Made by a program: the position numbers and the translations under genes
The notes under the pieces: model-generated
Told to the model about the DNA's origin: nothing
Seen by the model: the letters and a program-made list of their open reading frames with translations, nothing else
Database searches by the model: none
From: Centroberyx gerrardi
Taxonomy: Eukaryota; Chordata; Actinopteri; Beryciformes; Berycidae
Length of the DNA stretch: 64,000 bases
Assembly: GCF_048128805.1 (NCBI RefSeq)
Contig: NC_136016.1
Span: 6,984,501-7,048,500 of the forward strand
Direction: 5' to 3'
Shown: piece by piece, positions 51,201-64,000 of the stretch
How the letters are laid out: each line of letters begins with the position of its first letter
How positions within the stretch are numbered: position 1 is the stretch's first letter

Positions 51201-51968
51201 GAGGCAAAGCATTGGAAACCATGATTGTGTGCACCAGTAATGACAACAGTATTGGACTGAGATTATTGAGGGGGGTGACTCCTTTGTTATCACATGACAG
51301 ATGCTATACAGTACATTCATAACTGAGAATATTATCGTTTGATAGGTTTTGCTGCAGTATAAATTCTGGATTAAAGATTCAATGTAACACTTGTAATTCA
51401 TATTCTAGGTGTCATGTTCCAAAGTCCCAGACATGGCATTACTTAAAAGCATAATTTAAAAGTAGTCCACATGTTAGACTCTGGACCACCCTCTTGTAAT
51501 AGCCAACCGTTCCCACCAGTCACCTCCTTATTAACGATGTTCAGCGCTTGGACCGTTTCACTGAAGTAGTTTTCAAAAAGCCGCTCCATCATCATCACAA
51601 CTGCATGAAGTTCCTAAAGTGTGCAGAGTCTTACCGGGCGGCAGGCAGAGGAACGCTCCCGCCAGGATGCTGCAATCGACACCTCTCCTCTCCCACCAGC
51701 TGCTGTCCTTCACCGTCTTCTGCACCAGCCTGGTCAGCTCCATCATCAGTGACTCTTTGTCTGTCACCTCCATCTCCTTGTTGCCCGTCTCTCCATTCTC
51801 CTTGCGCTCTCCCTTCATCTCTCCATTGCCCCTTTCTCTCATGTCTTGCTTGGAATCCCCAGAGGCCCCTCTCCTCTGGAATAACATCTCCCCATCCCAG
51901 GCTTTGACATCCCTCTCACCTCTTTTCTCATCTTGTCCTTCCCTCCATTCTTCCGGTACATTCTGCAT
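43154..51968 (-). CDS. fads6: Fatty acid desaturase 6
   Basis: Six coding exons on minus: 51635-51968, 47567-47733, 45805-45985, 45388-45575, 44044-44223, 43154-43303; 1200 nt, 399 residues. All introns are GT-AG. It is a membrane fatty-acid desaturase-family protein with histidine boxes that would bind the di-iron centre: THLASHGAL, HIKMHHAHTNVIGLGDSSTW, and the C-terminal HVEHHLFPFLSDNMCLK. Other FADS6-specific blocks are SSWWERRGVDCSILAGAFLC, LGLYSQYWLLINVSGFQSP, YIHVNIFQHIGLPMF, LPRNPLLDWTFGHSLINC, and the C-terminus FAPPITELVGVQ*. The substrate of FADS6 is not established. The start is the ATG at 51966-51968 (MQNVPEEWREG); the frame stays open upstream to a TGA near 52038 without another ATG. 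The N-terminal 75 residues are very charged and unlike the repeat-rich human N-terminus. Intron 1 carries a hAT-like element and a LINE tail. Confidence 0.94.
48152..48203. repeat. (GT)n microsatellite
   Basis: About 26 GT units in fads6 intron 1. Confidence 0.95.
48660..49860. mobile_element. Non-autonomous hAT-like DNA transposon
   Basis: Ends are CAGGGCCGGC and GCCGGCCCTG, exact inverted repeats. The flanks carry GTTCTGTCC on the left and the same on the right, giving an 8-bp duplication whose exact border is ambiguous by one base. CAGGG-type ends plus an 8-bp duplication fit the hAT superfamily. Near the left end the 20-mer GGGCCTCACAAATGCCTATA is repeated three times (48701-48759). GGGCCTCCA near 49833 echoes it close to the right end. 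No transposase frame is seen in the 1.2 kb interior. It lies in fads6 intron 1. Confidence 0.85.
50288..50830 (-). mobile_element. 3' end of a LINE-like retroposon with (TTATCC)n tail
   Basis: On the minus strand the unit ends GAATGACAATAAAACATCC followed by about four TTATCC units (50296-50321 on plus), as in teleost LINEs that end in short tandem tails. Upstream, blocks containing AATAGTAATAATAGCAGCAA and TTCAGTGTGATGCAG recur two or three times (50590-50815), suggesting a minisatellite-like 3' UTR. No coding sequence remains. It lies in fads6 intron 1. Confidence 0.65.
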
Positions 51969-52223
51969 GTCAGCTCTCGTAGTGTTGACAGCTGACAACA
52001 AACTCAAGTCAAAGCGACAACCATGCAGACTGGGTCCTCATACAGCAGCCAGTGCTAGAGCTGCCTGAATGTTGCACCCTGAACACAAAGTCCACAGGTC
52101 AATGTTAGCATTGTGAAAGTCCTAATTGGCAAGAAAGCCTGTCAGATTAGTCCAGCCCCCTTGCTGCTCCTCCACAAGCCTAGAGGTCCCTCCTCTTGTC
52201 TCTCCTTATCTTCTTTAAGGAGT

Positions 52224-52225
<2 letters not shown>

Positions 52226-52263
<38 letters not shown>
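52226..52263. repeat. (CT)n microsatellite
   Basis: About 19 CT units, 260-300 bases upstream of the fads6 start codon (a GA tract in the sense of the gene). Confidence 0.95.
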
Positions 52264-52266
<3 letters not shown>

Positions 52267-54426
52267 AGGTTGCTCCTGATGCAGTCCCTGGTCGAGTAAC
52301 CAGCATAGAGATTCTTTATCCCACAGCACTGTGTAAGACAGGACCCAGGAGATTTAAGGCTGCCCTGTGCCGTGATGGATTCCAGAAGGTGCCTGCAAAA
52401 TACTCACGCACCAGCAACCGGCACAAAAACTGCAGCCGCTCAGCCAGAGAGTGGATTCGATTGCTCCCTCCCTCTCCCCGGCACAGCTTCTCATACATTG
52501 TGTATGTCGCTCTCCCCCCTCCCCTCTGCCTCTTTGTCTCGGCTCTCCTCCTCTCCCCTCCCATCCCTGTAACCTTGGCATACGTCCTGGGAAAGGAGAG
52601 GGAGAGAGGAGGGCTGAGGAAAAGGAGGGGAGAGGGATTAGCAGCGGCTGGTCAGCACTCTGTTAGTTGTTTCTTGCTGCTAGGGGAGGGGTCAGAGTGA
52701 TGGTGTGCAGAGTGCAAGAATGTGCCTAGATAGTTGTAGTGTGTGTATGTGTGGGTGCAGGTGTGTTGTGTGCACATATCTGGTGTGAGTGATTGTGTGC
52801 GAGTGTTTCTTTTTTTTTGTTTTTTTGGAGACAGGCCAGCCGTTCTGGGCTTGAAGCCATGCTGACTGCAGTGTGCTCTTTAAAAAGATACATGGAGTCC
52901 ATTTTTGACTCCAAAGGAGACCAGATACTAGAGAGCAGGGAACATAAGAACACCAGGCTGCCTGACAGCTCTCCTTACATCCCTCCACAGCCTCAAGACT
53001 GTTTGTTCTATTCATATCGGCATCAGTCTTCAGAATCAGTCATTTCGTCAGACAGGCCAGAGCGGGACGGGGTGCACATAGCAATATATAGCACATCAGC
53101 TGGTGATGCTAGAATATATACACAAAAAATAATCTTTCATTTTTTTATTTTAATAAAAGATGTCTGTGTCTTATGTCTGTGGGTACATCTGCAAATGATT
53201 TACTTGGTGTTACAAAAATGGATTTCCGTCAACAACATAAAAATGTACATTCATGCACAGTCATACTTTCAAGTGCACAGGCAGACCTTTAGGGAAACCT
53301 TATACACCCAGAGCAACCCGAGATAACAGTGTTATCTAGCACACACTCGCATGACGTCACATTACCAGTTACCACATTATTGTCTGTAGAGCAACAGTCA
53401 AGGGCTACTTTCATTCATCATAAACATCAAGTCATCTTCATATTTTGCATGTGCCATGGATAAAATAACTCATTTTTAGCTTTTAGCAATTATTAAAGTA
53501 AGAAAACTGTACAATGAAGGCATAATAAATAATTGACAATACGTCAGGAGGATAAGCTTCATTCATTAATACATAAATCATTAATTAATACATGAATAAA
53601 TACAGTATCCAAAGATAACCAGGTGTTATAGTAACAGAATGACAGGCACAATGTGTGTCCATGTGTGCGTATATGTGGCAAGGCTTTCCAACAAAATGTT
53701 CATTACTTCCATACCGAGTTTATGCCAGATGTCTACGTTCCATAATGCCTCCATTGATTGTATTGAATATTTAAGTCAAATAACAGGGGCTGTAATCTCC
53801 TTTGTTTCCTTCCAGGAATTATTCCATGAATCACCGGTGGAGTCCTTGAATATTACAGAACAGAGCTTCACTGTATTTCTATCCTGTAAATAAAACAAGA
53901 AATAATAGATGTAAGTATAATGGTTCACCAGTACAATAGTATATAATAATATACAATGTAGAAAATATTAGGAACATCTTTGTGATTTTTAGTTGCTTCT
54001 CTTTCCCTACATCTCCTTCTTTGTGATTTGTATAAATTAAGTATGGGAAATCAATAAGGGATGTTGGCTTTTACCTGGATTCACCTCATCAGTGTACTTC
54101 ATGAAAAGAGTAAGCATCACTAATATTTTGTACATTCACTACAATGGCCTACAAAGGATAATGCACTGTAGCTCCAATGCCTCATCTCACAACTGTGTAA
54201 GTCTCCACTAGATGGCCCTGTTTACCTGGTGAAAAGCTAGCGCTGTAGTCCTGTGGAGCTAGATGAGTAAAGTACACATTTGATATTAACAGGGTTAGGA
54301 TTAGTCACCCTTTATCTGGATAGTCCAATGATGAAGTTGATACTCAACTTCCTATCAAGTGACTATAATGTGTCACTAAAGAGTCTACTGAGTCTAACTC
54401 AATTGTGTGAACAAAAGTCTATTGAT

Positions 54427-54553
54427 ATTCAATATCTGGGCTAGGGTTAATCTTAGGGTTGCGGTTAATGTTAGAAATAGGGTTGGGTTTATAGGTTTAA
54501 AAATGGGGTTAGGGTTAGGGTTATGCTATGGTCAAGGTTAGGGTTACATAGTC
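54427..54553. repeat. Degenerate TTAGGG-like repeats
   Basis: Repeated GGGTTA/GGGTTAGGGTTAGGG units with variants such as GGGTTGCGGTTAATG and GGGTTGGGTTTATAGG over about 125 bases. The pattern resembles a decayed interstitial telomere-type or GGGTTA minisatellite. A shorter one is at 9467-9481. Confidence 0.7.
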
Positions 54554-54833
54554 TGTAGAGATGCTTTGTGACACTTTGCTGAACATCTAGTTTTTGTCAC
54601 ATGATAGTTGAGTATCAACATTGGATTATCCAAATATCCACACTTCCATTCATGTCCTCACAATTCTGTGACGTACTTATATAAATAAAACTGTCTCCAC
54701 CAAATGTCATGCAAAGTCTACCTTGATGCATGCAAATATGGGAGCTTATGTGTGACAACTAAGGTTTATCTGGTGGGAATGGACAGTTGTGTAGTTCCTT
54801 TAAAAACAAAAAAGTCTAACTCCATACTGACCC

Positions 54834-60960
<6,127 letters not shown>

Positions 60961-60966
60961 AAACCA

Positions 60967-61200
60967 CTGAGAATAGAATAGAATAGAGCATAAGAGAGTA
61001 GAGTACAGTACAGAAGAATAGAATATAGTGCTGTACAGAACAGTATCGCAGAATAGAATGACGTAGAATAAGATTGAGTAGAATAGAAAAAAGTACAATA
61101 GATTACAGTAGAATAGAGTACGATAGAATAGAATAGAATACAGTAGAGTACAATAGAATAAGATAGAAAAGAATAGAATAAAAATGAATTCGATAGAAAT
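60967..61200. repeat. Degenerate (AGAAT)n satellite-like tract
   Basis: About 230 bases built of AGAAT/AGTAC/AGAGTAC units (AATAGAATAGAATAG, GTAGAGTACAGTAC, ATAGAATAGAATAGAAT). The plus strand is almost free of C. It lies between the divergent ush1g and otopetrin genes. Confidence 0.8.
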
Positions 61201-61354
61201 AGACAGCCATATATTTCACTTTCACTTCTTAAGACATATTCCTATAGACCTGCTTTCATGTGATAATGTTTCTCTTTCTAATTGTTCCACTTTATTTGCT
61301 TGCACATCCGTATTCCACCACCACCCTTATGGCTATGTCTTTGTTTTGCTACCT

Positions 61355-62146
61355 TGAGGAGGGCCAAGGCACCGGTGAACCCTGTTTCCATCCAGGGGGT
61401 CAGTGTGGACATTGTGGAGTACCTGGGAGTGTACATTGACAATAAACTGGACTGGGCTAAGAACACTGAAGACCTCTACAAGAAGGGCCAGAGCCGTCTC
61501 TACTTTCTGAGGAGGCTGAGGTCCTTCAACATCTGCCGGACAATGCTAAGGATGTTTTATTAGTCTGTGATGCACCACAGAGTGCCACAGGAAGTCATTC
61601 CTGCCTGTGGCCATCAAACTTTTCAACTCCTCCCTCAGTGTCAGACACTCTGAGTCAACAGACTGGACCTTGGACTTATTTCACCCCTGTCAGCAGCTTA
61701 ATAACCCCATAATTTATAACTTATATTTTAAACTGTGCAATACTGATTCCAGTAATAATTTTGTGCAATAATTTAGAACAAAGGGGAAGGAAAAAAGCAG
61801 GAGTGAAAGGCCCAGGTCAGGGATTTCCTCCTACTCCTCCTCCCCCACACCCACCCGCAAATTTCTTATTTTTCTTATTTCTATATTATTGTTGTTATAT
61901 ATTGTAGTATAATGCACATACTTTACATATTTTTATTTGCACATATTTTTATAATGCACATACGGTACTTTACATATTTTTATTTTATTGTAGTATAATG
62001 CACATATTCTACATATTTTTATTTATTTTCTTATTTCTATTTTTCTTATAATTTCTCTATGCCTATATATATTTCTGTGAACAACTGCAACGAAACCCAA
62101 TTTCCCCTCGGGGATCAATAAAGTATTTCTGATTCTGATTCTGATT
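61355..62146 (+). mobile_element. Rex1-like LINE fragment with (GATTCT)n tail
   Basis: Begins inside the reverse transcriptase C-terminal part (VEYLGVYIDNKLDW, SRLYFLRRLRSFNICRTML). It then jumps near 61565 to the last coding block and 3' UTR, which indicates an internal deletion of the RMFY-to-C-terminal region. The UTR contains several ATTTTTAT/TATTTCT patches and a repeated AATGCACATA. It ends TTTCCCCTCGGGGATCAATA, AAGTATTT and three CTGATT units. A decayed, truncated copy, same orientation as the otopetrin gene. Confidence 0.8.
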
Positions 62147-63118
62147 GTTTCTGTTTCTTTTGTGTGTCTTGATTGTGATAGACTTTGATAACTTTGTTTT
62201 AGAAAAGTGCTATAGAGGGAACAAATAACTTATTACAAAAGGTCCATGTTTAGCTGAACAAGATCATAAGGGAGCAGAAACCAGCAGCCCATCAAAGAAT
62301 GTACAGCAGGTTCAATACACTGGAACACATCATCCATATGTATTCATCAACTTCAGTAAGTGGTCCAGATGTATAACCTGGAGTGACACCTCCTGCACAC
62401 TTCACAACACAATTTATTTCTGAGATTGAATCCCAAAACTAAACGGAAATAGTTCCAGTAGCTGCACGTTATCAGTTTGGAGTGAACTGGGAGCTGCTAC
62501 TTGAGGCATTGCAGTGATAAGAACACATATTGTGACGTCGGTGTCTGGTGCAGACTGTACTCCAAACAGTGGCAATGGGTGGCACAGAGCCCAGCCTCAA
62601 TAACCCTCTCAAAGCAATTTCACTGACTTTAATTCAATTAAACTTTTAAACAAAACGATAGATAGAATAAGAGCAGGCTATAGGAGACCACACATGTCTA
62701 CATTCTTCTCAGTTAGTTGGAAGGCCATGATGTAAGGCATTTGCTCCCCACAGAAAACTTTGTGCACAAAGCACAAAGGTCAACATGAAAAGTAAACAAG
62801 ATACTTCAGACTTTTGCTAGGAAAGGTGTGTCGCGATTCATTTGAATGTATGTATGGGCTCATGACCGCACCTACACCGCTGTGTTGTTACAGTAGGAAG
62901 GCAGATCAAGAGGAGGACTATATTTCAAACTGCTCTTTGAATACATGCCCTCACATGTTGCGCCACAGCATTTCCCTTTCACGTTATGTGGGAACGGCAT
63001 GAGTGAAAGCCCCAGAAACTGAATGGGAACGAGAGAAGGAAAAGAGAGGGTGAAAGGAACCAAAGAGTCAGATTGAACCAGAGAGAGGCAAGGAAGATCT
63101 CCAAGAGGTGGGGTGAGT
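62147..63118. other. Upstream region of the otopetrin gene
   Basis: No gene-like frame. The otopetrin 5' UTR and promoter are expected here; no TATA box or other element is clear. The minus-strand frames over 62872-63525 are shadows of the first coding exon and its flank. Confidence 0.4.
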
Positions 63119-63927
63119 ATGAATCCGGATCCCATAACCCGAGTCTCAGAGCTGGATTCCTCCTGGGGGACACCTGGAACTCCCTCCAGCGATGAACCAA
63201 GGAACCAGGAGAGCTCGGACCTCCAGATGCAGGACCCAGAGCTGGATCCGGCCCTGGTGTGGGTCCCAAGCGGGCGGCGTCTGCTCTCTGGGCTGCTGGG
63301 GCTCAACGTGGTGCTGCTGGGGGCCGCGCTGGTGGCCGGCCAGGCTTTCAACCCCACGGGCCTGAAGCACCAGGAGCCCCAGGTCTTCCTGATGCTGCTG
63401 ATGGGCTTCAGCGTGGGCTGGATGATGTGGTACCTGCTGTGGGCCAGGAAGCAGCCTGGCATCTCCCCGCATAAAGACCACCACGCCGGGGGAATCACCG
63501 TCACAGGTAAGATCTTGAATCTCAAGATGTTATTGCACAGAACATTTGTTTTGGGACACTCTATGCAAAGAAAAATGTGTTTTCTTGTTTTCCTCCTCTA
63601 TCTCAGTGGTCCTCATGCTTTTCGCTACGTTCAGCCTACTGCTGTATATCTTCAGGATCGGCTATTTAATCATTCTGAGGGAGTGTAAGCCTGCTGCTAA
63701 AGTCCTCTCCCCATTCATCGAGGCTCCCTTTCTAGGGCTACAGGTAATGGTACTTATTTGCTTTCAATGAAAAATACTGTATGTTCATAAAAAAAATATT
63801 ATTCTTAATTTTGCCTCCAAGACTCTTTATGCCTGTTCAGTGAATAATTGCTTCTTTTTCTTTTGTAGACATATTTACTGTGGGCTCATTCCAAAGATTG
63901 CATTCACAGACACAAGATAATGACCAG
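63119..63927 (+). CDS. otop2: Otopetrin (probably OTOP2), 5' part only
   Basis: Coding exons seen: 63119-63506, 63607-63743 and 63869-63927 (584 nt), all with GT donors and AG acceptors in matching phase. The gene continues past the window. Otopetrins are proton-selective channels with twelve helices. Seen: an acidic/polar N-terminus of about 45 residues, helix 1 LLSGLLGLNVVLLGAALVAG followed by QAFNPTG, helix 2 VFLMLLMGFSVGWMMWYLLW, the conserved HHAGGITVT, helix 3 VVLMLFATFSLLLYIFRIGY, and the block LQTYLLWAHSKDCIHRHK. YF/LW-x-H/S-AKDC is a family hallmark. The start is the first ATG (MNPDPITRV). Position and head-to-head layout with ush1g match human USH1G-OTOP2-OTOP3, so otop2 is preferred; the paralogue cannot be fixed from this part. 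Confidence 0.88.
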
Positions 63928-64000
63928 GTGCATCTGTCTCATTTAGTTTAGATAAGGATACATCCATGACTGTCATTTGCCGGCTTTGTAAACACAATAC

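Larger units (their letters stand above)
51969..54833. other. Intergenic: fads6 5' side and ush1g 3' side
   Basis: Holds a (CT)n tract at 52226-52263, GT-rich sequence near 52738-52760, and telomere-like repeats at 54427-54553. Open frames at 52113-52700 and 52793-53326 are low-complexity or lack domains. The fads6 promoter should lie between about 51970 and 52700. The ush1g 3' UTR should run leftward from 54833. Confidence 0.45.

Noticed and set aside
51969-52007. Possible upstream start of fads6 at 52007
   Set aside because: The codon there is TTG; the first in-frame ATG is 51966-51968.
52113-52700. 195-codon frame containing a CT tract
   Set aside because: Leu/Ser run from the microsatellite and no domain; lies in the fads6 upstream region.

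Overview
The window is nuclear DNA of a ray-finned (teleost) fish. It holds six intron-containing vertebrate genes plus the 5' part of a seventh. It also carries teleost-type Rex1/L2-like LINE copies with short tandem tails, an L1-like insertion, a tRNA-type SINE, MITE-like DNA elements and many GT/CT microsatellites. I cannot name the species; intron sizes are moderate. No virus-derived element was recognised.

Layout, left to right. 1-7841: no gene seen; diverged repeats, including two copies of one family in opposite orientation about 5 kb apart. 7842-9500: a 5'-truncated Rex1-like LINE with a 431-codon open frame. 10045-12100 (+): galr2 in two exons, with a 0.7-kb inverted-repeat DNA element in its single intron. 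12101-17340: intergenic, with one small MITE. 17561-31023 (-): exoc7 (exocyst subunit Exo70), 21 coding exons including two in-frame cassette exons; one intron is almost entirely an antisense LINE. 32815-35045 (-): tvp23b. 36489-41665 (-): trim16, with an N-terminal RING-like motif. 43154-51968 (-): fads6, with a hAT-like element in intron 1. 54834-60699 (-): ush1g (SANS). 63119 onward (+): the first three coding exons of an otopetrin, called otop2 by position; it runs off the window.

Every exon join was worked out from GT/GC...AG sites and reading phase. The summed lengths divide by three for galr2 (1005), exoc7 (2163 with both cassettes), tvp23b (606), trim16 (1965), fads6 (1200) and ush1g (1452). 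Two introns appear to use GC donors (exoc7 and trim16).

The gene set matches human chromosome 17 neighbourhoods: GALR2/EXOC7 and FADS6-USH1G-OTOP2 on 17q25, and TVP23B/C with TRIM16 on 17p. This suggests an old linkage group kept in fish. The genes do not form one pathway: a neuropeptide receptor, two membrane-traffic proteins, a TRIM protein, a lipid desaturase, a hair-cell scaffold and a proton-channel family member. I found no convincing new biological system. The most unusual points are the RING in fish trim16, the two GC-AG introns, a repeat abutting a conserved exoc7 cassette exon, and several structured transposable elements.
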